From the NCBI GenBank assembly GCA_905221615.1, contig CAJNDT010000609.1:1-64000 (forward strand): 64,000 bases of DNA. The letters are read 5' to 3'. This document shows, one piece after another, positions 18,991-29,312 of this stretch. The translations under genes and the position numbers were made by a program. Numbering within the stretch: position 1 is the stretch's first letter; the number at the start of each line of letters is the position of its first letter. Source of the DNA: Symbiodinium sp. CCMP2592. Taxonomy: Eukaryota > Sar > Dinophyceae > Suessiales > Symbiodiniaceae. Below the pieces are notes generated by a model that did no database searches, was not told where the DNA came from, and saw only the letters and a list, made by a program, of their open reading frames with translations.

Positions 18991-19260
18991 TGCTCTCGTG
19001 CAAGGGAAATTGTGCTCCCAGGGCCATCCCCCGCCCCGCTTCGATCACTTGAATTCCCTGATGGGCTGCCTCACTTGTCCGGCCTCAACATGGTCCGAGT
19101 CAACAAGGCCAATCAGCTGTATCAGTTTACGTCCACCGTCTGTGCTGAGGCTCATCGCAGAGGCCTCCTCATTGCCGTGGAGAACCCCCGTAGCAGTCTC
19201 TACTGGTCCACCAGTTTTTGGCAAGCAACTGAGACCTTCTGTCCTATGCATACGGATTTT
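18991..19260 (+). pseudogene. Methyltransferase-like remnant, part 1
   Basis: In the frame beginning at TGC 18991 the peptide starts CSRAREIVLPGPSPAPLR, exactly where motif IV of the intact Pol continues after PPAGT (ASRSRERPLPK...). It goes on with GLPHLSGLNMVRVNKANQLY and motif VI LLIAVENPRSSLYW, matching INVSVENPRTSLFW. Motif I and the PPC core are lost at the junction with the preceding repeat. Part 1 ends MHTDF at 19260, where a LINE 3' end begins. Confidence 0.75.
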
Positions 19261-19674
19261 GAACTTTCCCGCGGCGGGCCACAACAGCTCGTGGGCGGGC
19301 GCTGGAATGAGCAGGCTCGCACTTTCGTGCGGGACCTCGTCCGCTTGAAGGCTCATCGGGCCCCGCCCACGCTACGCGCAGCGGCGTCTGGCGCTTGGGC
19401 GAGGTGCTGGTGGGGCATGCTGTCCGTAGCGGTGCAGCAGGCCGTCGCCAGCACAGCACTGGGCGGCTGGGCGCACCCCTTGCAGCCCGAAGCCAGCGAC
19501 GGCCCACCGCTGGACACCCTGCTCCACCACGAGGCCCCGGCCGGCCAGAGTCGCCTGCCGTAGAGGCCCTGACACGGGCCCGTAGCGCAGTCTCTGTTCG
19601 GTAGACGAGTCAGCTGCGACCCGCGGCTAGAACCCCTTTCGCTTGGCAGCTCGAAAAGTCCGTGACAAAAAAAA
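19261..19674 (+). pseudogene. LINE (family A) 3' end inserted in the methyltransferase-like gene
   Basis: The frame reads ELSRGGPQQLV, GGRWNEQARTFVRDLVRLKA and RAPPTLRAAASGAWARCWWG, the family A C-terminal block also seen at 14607-15455. It ends in an eight-A tract at 19667-19674. The methyltransferase reading resumes in a workable frame directly after. It is a short, 5'-truncated insertion on the same strand as its host. No target-site duplication longer than about two bases is evident. Confidence 0.75.
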
Positions 19675-19757
19675 TTCAGCATTGCGCTTTTGAGAGGCGT
19701 AGGCCCAAGTGGACTCGTCTGTGTCACAACCATCCGGCCTTCCATTCTTTGCACCGA
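19675..19757 (+). pseudogene. Methyltransferase-like remnant, part 2
   Basis: From CAG 19677 the peptide reads QHCAFERRRPKWTRLCHNHP and continues AFHSLHRVC. This matches DQCCHGSDRPKSTRFLCTRG and LFHSLRATC of the intact Pol, directly following its DF. Removing the LINE restores D-F-Q-H-C-A-F. Part 2 runs into the second 460-bp repeat at 19758. Confidence 0.7.
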
Positions 19758-20217
19758 GTGTGCTACCCACGGTTCTTCTGGATCCGGCGACATGATATCT
19801 ACTGATACGACTGTTCGGCTACTCAGGGTATCACTCCCCACCAACCTGTGACGGGGCACTTCTTCCTACATCGGATGGATTATGCACTCTGCAGTCTTTC
19901 ATTCCCTGGATAGCGAATCCTACATTGTTCGACACTGTATTGTGCTTATTCTGGTGGGTCGCATGCTTATGTATGCCAAATGTGTTCAGTCTGAGGCCTT
20001 CACGCATGCCAGGTTTACGGCATGTGGCCATGTGGGGTAGTGAACGAGGTAGCTTGCCTGTCGTATAGTGATAGCCTCTTTTCTTGACTGCGTACAGCCG
20101 GAAGATTTGCTTCCGCTAGATTCCTCTCAGCACTGCTGCGAAGAGCAGCCGAGTAGCAAGTGCCTACTTGTATGTGCCACGCGAGACACTGGACTTGTCT
20201 GCGTTTCAAAGTCAAAA
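19758..20217. repeat. Direct repeat of about 460 bp, copy 2 (leader of the copia-like element)
   Basis: Second copy of 18513-18978. It ends eight bases before the ATG of the copia-like Gag at 20225, so it acts as the leader or 5' LTR/UTR of that element. No third copy is found after the RNase H at 25344, so an intact LTR pair cannot be shown. Confidence 0.75.
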
Positions 20218-20224
20218 AGTCACG

Positions 20225-22207
20225 ATGGCGAACACTGATCAACAGATCCAAGCATTGGCTAGTCAAGTGCAGCAGCTGACGGCCCAGCTTTCGTCACAGC
20301 AGCAGGAGCTGACCAACATGCGAGCTGCACTAGAACAGCAAGCGCAGGCGACCAACGCCGCTCTAATTGTGGCGCAGTCGGCCGTGTCTCAGTCGACAGC
20401 CCACAACTCACAACGCAGTCAACAGCGTCTGCGGAACCCAAACGCAGGCCGTTGAATCCCAAGTTGGTCAAAGTGATTCTGATTGGGAGCGATTCAAATT
20501 CGGTTTCACATCGTGGATCGGTACTGTCGATCCTGAATATCCCGACCTTCTCAAGGTAGCCGCCGCGCAAACAGACGAGATCAATCCTGCCGAGATGATC
20601 TCACCTGCGAAAGGGTTGTGCACAGACCTGTTTGCCATTTTGCTACGCTTGTGCCAATCCGGCGAGATCCCAGCCATGGCGATGCTTGTGCCAGACAGGA
20701 ATGGGTTCGAACTGTGGCGCCGCATGCATGCCCGTTTCGAGCCGGAAAATAAACACAAGTTTTATGCGTGGCTCCGGGCACTTTCCAACCCTGTTTTCCC
20801 GAACAACGAATCCCAATGGCAGCGAGGCCTTGAGCAGTGGGAAGGCGAAATCGCCAAGTACGAACGGGAATACAAGAAAACGTTCGGTGAAGATCTGAAG
20901 CTCGCGATCTTGTCCGAAGTCGCTCCGAAGACGCTTGCCCCACTGATTGCCATGCATTCTGCCCACCTTACCACCTATAAGACGCTTCGGGAGTTCATTG
21001 TGCAATATCTGAAGTCCAAGAACCTTTGGAAGCGTGGTGCCGGAACCGCTTTCGGCACACAGTTTGCATCACCAGCAGCCCCATTCTCTGGGCCAGCACC
21101 CATGGAGATTGGGGCGGTGGAAGCAGACAACAGGTCAAAACCGAAAGGTGATAAGGGTGGTAAGAGTGATAAGAAGGGTAAGCCCGGTAAAGGTCCAAAG
21201 GGTGCAAGCAGCAAGGGCGACGGTAAGGGCAAGGATAAGAGCAAGGCTGAGGTCAGCAATGCCAACGCCACCAAGGGACCTCCGTGTGCAATTTGTGGTC
21301 CCGAGAAGGGGAAGAACCACACCACTGAAGCGTGCTACTTCAATGCTCGCAGCTTTCTGAAAGGAGACGGCAAGGGCAAGCGCACACCGACACCAGGTTC
21401 AACTAATATCGCCGCGGTTGAAGGGACAGCGTTTGACAATAGCGACCTGTCCAGTACCATCGCGTCCTTGCAGCAGCAACTTGCTGCTCTTCGGCTCAGC
21501 GGCGCATCTTCAGTGAGTGCCTCGTCCACGTCGTCTGCCAACGTCGGCCGCAAAGGCCAAGCAACCCAGGGCGCTATTTCACAGACGGAACAACCCATGT
21601 TGTTTGCAGTGGTTGATGCCGAGGTTGCCGAAGCCGTTTGTTCCACGGTGCATGGTGACGGGAGACAAAAGAAACTCGATGCATCAAAACGCAAGCAGTT
21701 GTGGGCCATCAACGGAACGCCCATACAGCAGCAGGGCGAACTTGCAGCTGACACTGCCCTCTCAGCAACTACTGTCGGCGGAGAGGGCGTGGAAATCCCT
21801 GCTAGGTTCCGTCTCGACTCTACGGACATCACCGAACCGGTGATGGCTGTTTGTCGCATCTTAGATGACGCCGATTGTGACATGCACTTCTACCGCTCAT
21901 CCTCCGGCAAGCCGGCGCACATCGAAACACCGGACGGTCACAACATCGTCCTGCCCCGGTTTGGGTCTTATAGTGCTTCGCATCCAGCTTTCGTTGCAGC
22001 GCAACACCACGAGGACCTCGAGGATGATGTGTCCGCAGGTCCCGTTGAAGAGGATGGCGTCGATGTTGACTTGGATCGCCAACCTGGGTCACCCAAACCA
22101 CGTCATCTCCCCGCGCCCGTGGCGCCTACAGATGACGAGCGAGCATTGCACAGCCTTGGTGCCGCCATTGCATCACTGGCAAAGCACCTGAGTCTGGACA
22201 CCATCGA
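20225..22207 (+). pseudogene. gag: Copia-like Gag with zinc-knuckle-like motif, frameshifted
   Basis: ATG 20225 opens MANTDQQIQALASQVQQL, a Gln-rich coiled-coil-like start that stops at 20455. The protein continues in another frame (to 22349) from about 20420 with VGQSDSDWERFKFGFTSW. About 21120-21250 is rich in Gly and Lys (KGDKGGKSDKKGKPGKG). CAICGPEKGKNHTTEAC near 21285-21335 is an expanded knuckle (CX2CX7HX4C). Downstream of it a region with no clear catalytic DTG/DSG was searched for the protease without success. At least one frameshift (about 20420) and one more at about 22205 break the Gag-to-integrase reading. Confidence 0.75.
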
Positions 22208-23236
22208 CAGATCAAGAACGAAGATGTCGAGGTGCCAGTCTTGCAGTTTGATTACCAATTTTTCGGCCGTGACGGTCAGCTCGTTGAAGAAGAAAGCCGT
22301 GCAGCTACAGTCCTTACGGCTACTGACACTTCCTCCGGATGGCCACTGATGGTGTTCGTGCCCGAAAAAGGGCCAGGCTCGTACGTTGTCAAAGCGATTG
22401 TGTCATGGGTAAAGCGTTTGGGGTATGCCAAAGTCACGTTTCAACACGACCAAGAGTCTTCGTTGCGAAGTGTAGCCGGGCAAGTCCAGCGCGAACTCGG
22501 ACATGCTCATGTGCACATTCAGGCAGCACCACGCTACAGCCATGCAAGCCAGGGCGGTGCAGAAAACACGAACCGGTGAATGGCTGGAATGCTGCGCACA
22601 TGGTTGTCCGCATTGAACGCAGACTTTCCCCATCCACAAGAGCCCACAGACATCAACCACCCAGTAGTTCCTTGGTTGTGCCGCTGGTGTGCATTCGTGT
22701 GGGCTCGGTACCATGTGAAAGCTGACAAGCTCACACCATTCCGCATTGTGACTGGCCGGGAGTATAAAACCCCGATCGTCCAATTTGCCGAAGTAGTGCT
22801 AGCCAAGGATCCCAAAGTTAAGGCGGCCATTAGCAAAGCTAAACCACGTTGGTTCAAGGGTTTGTTCGTAGGGCGTCTCGAGCTTGATGATTCCGCAGTT
22901 GTGTTGACAGATGCAGGTGCCATCACCGTACGAACCATTCGACGACTGCCGGAAGACGATCAACATGATGTCAACTTTCTTGATGCGGCATGTGGTTTGC
23001 CATGGGCACCTGCAGGCAAACGCGCCAAGGTCCGAGCTGAAACCAGCCACGTGATTGCCGTTCCAGCTCCAGCAGCTGCGCCTCCCGACCAACCTGCAAG
23101 GCCATGTCCCCACAGCAAGACGAAAGATCCGAGCCTGTGTTGCCGCGTCCACCTCTCACACTGGGTGTTGATCCCGAGGCAGTTCACCACGACATGTCTG
23201 CCCCAGGAACGCCTTTGTCGGAAGCACGTGCCATAA
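22208..23236 (+). pseudogene. Copia-like integrase, interrupted by an in-frame TGA
   Basis: The frame reads EVPVLQFDYQFFGRDGQLVE, with the first Asp in FDY, TATDTSSGWPLMVFVPEKG, the second Asp in FQHDQESSLRSV and the Glu in QGGAENTNR, a DDE set. TGA at 22577-22579 interrupts it, and the same frame continues MAGMLRTWLSALNADF, then KADKLTPFRIVTGREYKTP and RWFKGLFVGRLELDD, a C-terminal region I recall from dinoflagellate copia elements. Integrase inserts element cDNA into the host genome. The TGA could be a decayed CGA. The reading fades into low-complexity sequence by about 23100. Confidence 0.75.
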
Positions 23237-23320
23237 CGTCAGACAGCTCGCATCACATGACGATGACACCCCCGACACCACCATCGCCATCTGCCGAAGA
23301 ATCGCACATGCCAGCGTGAG

Positions 23321-24694
23321 GTGGCAACACCCACCGGCATCAATGCCGTCCCGCTGCCAAGTCCACCAGCAAGTGTCGAGAAACGCTCGGTGCTTGCAGC
23401 GTCAGAACCTGCAGCCGCAACTGCAGAGTCGTCACCCAAAGTCCCGAAAGTAGGTAGCATATCTTGTGCATTGCACCAGATCCAAGAGTGGGCACGCGAT
23501 GGCCAGTGGGAGCAGAAAATATCGTCCGTGCTTGATTTGCTTGACACACGGTTAGACCCTCGAGAAGTCGAGAAGGCCAGGGATGTCCAGATGGCAATGC
23601 TAGTCGAAAAGAATTTCGCTAAACCGAGGTTGAGAACAGACATGCCGCGGAAAGCGAAACTTTTCAATGTTAAATGCGTGGATGAAATCAAACGTGGAGT
23701 ATATCGTTCGCGCTTCACTTGTGCAGACATCAAGAAGAAGTACTCCAAAGAGGAACCGGCTGAAGAAACCAACACGTTCGCACCAACTCCGCATGAAGAA
23801 TCACACATTCTTCTCGAGCTCAAGTGCCTCCTCAATGGGTGGCACTCCCGCTCCGGAGACGTCAGGTGTGCATATCTCTTAGGCACCGATTCGGGCGACA
23901 GTAACGGTCAACCAGTGTTCATGCGCATGCCTCCCGAATACTTGCCTCATTTTTATGCTTGGTTGGATACCCAAGACTCCGAGACGAAAGCATTATACAT
24001 GTCGGTAGATCCGTTGAAAGAAGTAGTTCTGGAACTTGTGGGAAACCTGTACGGCAGGCGGCCTGCTGGAAGTAACCACCGAAAGGAGTTTGAAGAGGTT
24101 GTCACACATGGTTTGATCACCAAGGGGTATCAGTTCATTCGTGGCACCCGTGACCCGACAATGTACACATGTTGCAAAACCGATGCAACTCTTTTGCACC
24201 ACGTTGACGACACAGGCGTCAGACAAAGACCTGGAGTTCCTGCAGTCAGACGAGGGCCTTGGCAAATACCTCGACATGAAGAACGGCGGCATCGAGACAC
24301 CAGGCACCAAAGTCAACGTCTTAGGCCGAACCAATTGCGAACCCAAGATGCGTTCTTCACACTCCCTGACCCCAAGCATCGCGAAAACGTGCTTACATTG
24401 CTTGACCTCTGGCACGCAACGCCATCGAGAGTCGCAGGTGAGCGGGCACAACGCACGGAGAGCAACACGCTGCCGATCGACGAACAGCGCGCTGAGCTGT
24501 ATGCAAAGTGTGTAGGCTCGTTGATATGCTTAGGCATTGACCGCAAAGACATCCGTTTCGAAACGAAAGAGTTAGCGCATCACATGCAAGGGCCAAGGAA
24601 GGTGGACTGGTCCAACTTGATTGTGCTGGCGCGATACTTGTTGCACAAGCCCGACCTTGCCTTAATGCCGAAAGCACAGCTTCCGGCGTTCTGA
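23321..24694 (+). pseudogene. Copia-like reverse transcriptase, frameshifted
   Basis: The RVT_2-type domain begins around KRGVYRSRFTCADIKKKYSK. It continues with NTFAPTPHEESHILLELKCL, SGDVRCAYLLG (first catalytic Asp), NLYGRRPAGSNHRKEFEEV and LLHHVDD near 24190-24210 (the YVDD position). Immediately after VDD the frame shifts: ASDKDLEFLQSDEGLGKYLD lies in another phase from about 24216 to 24330. The first phase then resumes with QDAFFTLPDPKHRENVLTLL, so two compensating indels flank about 120 bases. It ends at TGA 24692-24694, directly before the RNase H frame. Confidence 0.85.
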
Positions 24695-24699
24695 CCGTT

Positions 24700-25344
24700 G
24701 ATGGCTTCACAGATTCAGATTGGGGTGGGTGCCTTGACACCCGCCGTTCTACTGATTGTAGCTTGATCAATGTTGGGGGCACTGTCGTTGTCGCTCATCC
24801 GCAAACGCAGGCGGGCACTCCCGCCTCATCTTCCGGTGGAGCAGAAACCCGTGCATTGAGCCGAGGGGCGCGCGACGTTATGTTCATCAAACAGTTGGCC
24901 GAGGAGGATTTCCGCTTGAGACTAGGCCAACCCCGGTTGTGGACAGATGCAACCACGGCACTGCAAACCGCCAAGCGTCTAGGTGCCGGTAGCAAGATGC
25001 GTCATATCGAGCTTGCCGCAGTGTACGTTCAGGAAGTGGTCCATCAAAAGTTGGTCAAAGTGGGAAAAGTTTCCGGTGAATTGAACCCGGCCAATTGCCT
25101 CACGAAGCATTTGAGCGCTGTCCTGAAAGAGCGGTGCGTATCTGATCTAGGCACGGTGGACATGAGCAATTCCGACCTTCGCACCCTGTTGCAAGATGCG
25201 GCTGAGATACAGCTTGTAGCTTCGCTTGTCTCCGAGCGTGTGCAAAGACAGAGGCTAACACCGTGGAAGCCTAATTTTGCCGTTATCGTTGATGCAATCC
25301 AAATTTGTGGGGCTCACTTGTGCCGTGAGCGTCCCATCGCATAA
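24700..25344 (+). pseudogene. Copia-like RNase H
   Basis: The frame reads DGFTDSDWGGCLDTRRSTDC (first Asp), SSGGAETRALSRGARD (Glu), LWTDATTALQTAKRLG (Asp), then KMRHIELAAVYVQEVVHQK and LNPANCLTKHLS, the order of a copia RNase H. It is in a different phase from the RT, with the shift at about 24695. The tail after TKHL (about 70 codons) is open to TAA 25342-25344. The domain itself looks undamaged. Confidence 0.82.
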
Positions 25345-25591
25345 GGGTTCCCTCAGGCTCAGGTTTTTGAGGATAGTGTTGCCGCGTTCAAGCTTCAGTG
25401 CCTTTGAGCCCTAACGGCCTTCAAAACTTTTGTTCACTGACATTGCGTCGTCACCACCGGGAATTGTTTCACTCTGTTCAAGCTCCAGCCTTCAAGGGGC
25501 GTGCGAGCGTTTACGAAGCGTATTCATGTATAAACGCTGTAGCTTGAGTATGCTTGAGTGTTGTACATGTACCACGAAACACGTCATGAAA
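25345..25591. other. 3' flank of the copia-like element
   Basis: No gene and no match to the leader repeat at 19758-20217, so the 3' LTR is missing or unrecognisable. Short duplicated phrases occur (TTCAAGCTTCAGTGCCTTTG and TTCAAGCTCCAGCCTTCAAG). Confidence 0.4.
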
Positions 25592-25691
25592 AGCATGACC
25601 ACATGCATGTGACCGGTGTAGCCTTTCAGGTCCTAGCCAACGGAAAAAGTGAGTAGTGAGCCCAATACGTCCCAGCGTTTGCCCCGCGCGC
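25592..25691. repeat. Dispersed leader-like repeat, copy 2
   Basis: Second copy of 16171-16280 (see there). Here it runs into the ORF 25649-26038, which shares its first 13 codons with the ORF at 16238 and then diverges. Confidence 0.7.
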
Positions 25692-26038
25692 AGAACAAGC
25701 AACTCCGCCGGATGAGAATGGCTGGACTGGAGCGGCTGCTGGGCGAAGGCACGCAATTTCGGTATGAGATGGCTGATGTTTCCGTTTGCTGCAAATATCA
25801 CCCGGCGGATTACAACGAGACACGGATGGAGTTGCTGGGTATTTTAGACACCACGCAAAAGAACCAGCTATCGTTGATCAGTGCTTGCGCGATCTGGCGG
25901 GCATTGACTCAGGAGGAGGACAGTGAACATTTCCACCCCAGGGTCCTCCGGCATCTTTATGCGCGGTACACAGCAGAATACCAGCAGGACCATGAGACGT
26001 GTGGCGGGGAAACACGCCGCTTTCCGAGCGTGGCGTAG
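25649..26038 (+). CDS. Unassigned ORF following the leader-like repeat
   Basis: A 130-codon frame opening on GTG in the repeat. It has a plausible soluble sequence (RLLGEGTQFRYEMADVSVCC, ISACAIWRALTQEEDSEHFH) but no known motif. It abuts a LINE remnant that starts at about 26040 in another frame. No ATG explains initiation of the shared first 13 codons. It could be an exon or a captured gene fragment. Confidence 0.3.
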   Translation: MSSEPNTSQRLPRAQNKQLRRMRMAGLERLLGEGTQFRYEMADVSVCCKYHPADYNETRMELLGILDTTQKNQLSLISACAIWRALTQEEDSEHFHPRVLRHLYARYTAEYQQDHETCGGETRRFPSVA

Positions 26039-26039
26039 T

Positions 26040-27190
26040 CTTATAGGCACACCCATAGGCCACCCACACTTCATATCGTTTTGGGCGGAAAACCGGATGT
26101 GCGCTGAGCGAGAGCTTCTGAGCCAACGGCCTCGCCACCCAGACTTGCAATGCGCATGGCTTCTTCTCGCTATGTGCGCATCGCCGCGAGCCAACCACGC
26201 GCTGCGCACAGTGCCGCCGCTAGATATCGCCGGCTACGCACAGGCCCATGACGATGCCGTGTGGGAGACTCGGGAGACGTTGCAAGCTTGCCTCGGCGGG
26301 GTTTCGCCTAGCGAGGTGGAGGGCGCGCAAACCTTAGCGACTCTCCCAGCATCGCTTGGCGGTTTAGGCCTAGCCAGCGCGGTCCGTATCGCGCCCGCTG
26401 CGTACTGGGCGGCATGGGCTGATGCGCTCCCTGTCCTCAGGCATGCGTCCGCCAGTTGGAAGCAGAGGCAACAGATGCGGCGTGCCTCCGCAGCGCAGCG
26501 GTGGCACGCAACGTCCTTCGAGCTGAACGCTGGCAGGCGTGTCCTTCCGGGCGAGCAAATGCGGATGGCGCTCGCCCGCCAGCGGTGACGGGCGATTGGC
26601 CGCATGGCTGGCAGCACAGTGCGTCGCGAACTCGCAACCGTCGCTCCCAGCCCTGCCACCAAGCGTTTGCGCGCTCTTGCGTTCCCAAGCTGGCCCGCAC
26701 GCAGGTGCATGGTTAACAGCCATACCGGCGGACCCAGCCACTACACTGCCGCCGCCGCCGTTTGCGCCTCCCACTGCCCCTTCGCGCAAGTCACTGCGGC
26801 CCCTCTCCCGGATGTGGCGGGCTCGTCGATGTGTACGGTGATCATGCCCTGGCCTGCCCTCGCACTGGGCTGCTAGCTGCAAAGGTCGTCGAACGGGCCT
26901 GATTGAGGGTGGCGGGCGAAGCCGTTGGGGCGGACGGCCAAGTAGTCCCGCAGCAGTGGCTCGACTGCTCCTGGCGTCGCCCCGGACGACAGGCGCCACC
27001 TTGATCTGGTGATCTATGGAGCGACGCCCATGGGAGGAGCGCTGTGCTGCGACGCAACCTTGGTGTTGTTGTTATTGCCCGAACGGGCCAGCCGCAACCT
27101 GGCACCGCTGCGCATGACGGTGCCATGTTGCGAGTTGCGGAGCGGCGCAAACGGGCCGCCTACCCAGAGCAAACAGATTCGGGTTCTTTG
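26040..27190 (+). pseudogene. LINE (family A) C-terminal half, plus strand
   Basis: IGTPIGHPHFISFWAENRMC opens the thumb-like region, followed by DLQCAWLLLAMCASPRANHA, SLGGLGLASAVRIAPAAYWA and WADALPVLR up to 26588. After frame breaks come the GDHALACP block (about 26840-26870), DGQVVPQQW (about 26925), VIYGATPMGGALCCDATLV (27009-27065) and LRVAERRKRAAYPEQ. The RT palm with its FLDD box is missing at the 5' end, so this is a truncated copy with several frameshifts. A second family A piece lies tail to tail on the minus strand at 27312-27710. Confidence 0.82.
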
Positions 27191-27311
27191 CGTTTGCGGC
27201 TGCCCTGCTCTCCCGGCCCCTTCCTCCACCACGCACTGCAACGTTGCTGCGTTTGTTTGGGGCACCTTTGGGCCGGCCCTTTGGCCGGCCTCTTAAATTG
27301 GCCTTGTGGCT

Positions 27312-27710
27312 TCAAGTTCGAGAAATTTTTAAGCAAAGCCAGCGCCCTCCGCCACACCGAACCAGGCGTAATGCTCGGTCATGCCGCACTGGCTGAAATC
27401 GTGATACTGTATAGGCAAGCCCACTACGGCCAACTAGCGCAGCGGCAGCCCCGCCGCATCGGCGAGGTCGAGCACACGGTCCAGTTCCGGGCCCAGCCAC
27501 TGGCTCGCTGCACCGCGACAGCCAAAGCTGCCCACCAGCGTCTTGTCCAGGCGAAGGCGGCAGCGGCTCGCAAGTCTCGAACGAGCCGCTGCTCGAACGA
27601 GCCGCTGCGCTGCTTCGCTCCAGCGTCCCCCCAACTTCGGAGCCAAGCACGACGTGCTGCTGCGGAGCACATCGGGAGAGCGCCAGACGGGAACCAATGG
27701 ATGTTGCAAT
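27312..27710 (-). pseudogene. LINE (family A) 3' fragment, minus strand
   Basis: Minus-strand frames give VVLGSEVGGTLERSSAAARS, RLVRDLRAAAAFAWTRRWWA and ALAVAVQRAS, the last 120 or so codons of family A. The reading jumps between phases, so it is a remnant. It faces the plus-strand copy at 26040-27190, about 120 bases away. Confidence 0.7.
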
Positions 27711-28585
27711 CTTGGATGGCAAGTAAGATTGATCCTTCTCTGTATCCGGCGGCGGGCCCTTTGGCAGCTGGAAGCATGCTGGATTCACGAGCAAGGGCAC
27801 AGTTTCGTGATCCAGCAACGCAAGCGCTCATCCCCCCCGTGCGACCAGCTGCATGGTCTTATAAGCCGTGGGCTTCCACTCCAACCCAGGCGGGGGTGGC
27901 ATGCACCCGTGGTCCAGGGCTTCTGTCAAGCCTGAGGGGACGCCGTATTGGGTTCCTCCTGTGCGCTGGTTGCGCCGGCACTGCTCCCGGGTGGTAGAGG
28001 GCAGAATGCCCTCTTCATCATGATGGCAAATCTTGCCGCCACCTCGGCGCGCCGTTGCATCCAACCGGAAGAGGTCGGCCAGCAACTCCTGAGACCTTGT
28101 ATTGTGGAGTTGCATCATGGTGAAGCTTTGTTTGCGCGGCATCATCTATTTCGGTTATGGCTACTTTGCCGAGTATCCCAGTTTGCTGACAGTGGTGCGA
28201 AGTACGAAGCCGTCAACGACCCGGCTGGTTGGTTTTCAGCAAGGGGCGACTGTTTGGGAGTTTAGTCTCTGTCTTCATCGTCGCTTTGTCACTTTCGCAG
28301 GATACGGCCGATGCGAGGGTCGAGCCATCGACCTACACCATCACTGACGGATCTTACGATGTTTACAGGCGGAGCCTGTGGGATTAGCGATGTTCTGCAC
28401 ACCAATCTGAATTCGTCGAAGGTACCGACTGCTGACTGCGTATCTGACAATGCTCTGAGCTGCCTTCGTTTCGTGCCTCTGGTCAAGATTGTGTCACTTC
28501 ATGCTTGTAGACATGTTTTCTTTGCCACTTTCCTTGCGGCGACTGCTCTGCAACTTGAATTCCGTGTTGCTGCCGAAGTCGTTTA
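27711..28585. other. Unassigned stretch
   Basis: Open frames 27948-28265 and 28311-28586 on the plus strand and 27828-28145 on the minus strand have no recognisable domain. I see no repeat that recurs in the window. Confidence 0.3.
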
Positions 28586-29312
28586 AGCCCATCCACGTGA
28601 GCAGCATGCTACGCTTTTGCTGCTGGTCTTGCAAATGTGTGCAACTCCCATACAATACAACATCCAGCGGAAATGCCCAGAGTTCTATTTGCTATACAAC
28701 AAACACCAACACCCTCAAACCCAATGATCCCCGATTAATCGTGGCATCACGACAGAAATGGAGAGGGAGAGAGGGAATGGGCCGGGCAGATAGCCAAGAC
28801 AGGCAAGAAAGACATGAATACAGAGAAGACAGAAATGAAGAAGGCAACAAAGAGAGAAAGAACGAAAGAACGAACAAAAACCAGAAACTTCGAAGTAAAC
28901 GACGGCGACGATGACTACGGCTACCGGGACACTACTGACCCTACCACGTCCGCAACCACGACCGCGACGACGAGGACGGTGATGGCGACGACGAAGAAGA
29001 CGACGACGACAACTACTTGATTACTATCCGGTGCTGCAGCTGCTGCTCCTACTACTACCCCAAGCAGCACTATTGAAATCATTAAATTGCTATCATTATT
29101 AGCATCATTGCTATGATTATTAGTAATATTGCTTCGACTCGGACTGTGACTGTGACTATGACACTTGCCGTTAATGTTGCCATGACTAGCCAGTCTATGT
29201 ACCCTTAATCATACTAGGGCTATAACGGCTTTTGGACTTAGATTTAGATTTTCGAAGCCATTTTCAGTGTTGCGGTCTGATATACTTTGCTGCTTGTCGA
29301 TCCTAATTCATT
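28586..29312. repeat. Low-complexity purine-rich and trinucleotide stretch
   Basis: 28755-28880 is almost pure GA-rich (GAGAGGGAGAGAGGGAATGG, then GAAAGAAAGAAC-like runs). 28890-29020 is built on ACGACG and GACGAC triplets. 29060-29160 is AT-rich with ATTATTAG-like short repeats. The 68- and 141-codon frames here are composition artefacts. Confidence 0.6.

Noticed and set aside
20225-25344. The 460-bp repeat pair as an intact LTR pair around the copia-like element
   Set aside because: Both copies lie on the 5' side of Gag; no copy follows the RNase H.
28692-29020. Lys/Glu-rich ORF (28489-28914) and Thr-rich ORF (28814-29020)
   Set aside because: Pure composition effects of GA-rich and ACG triplet DNA.
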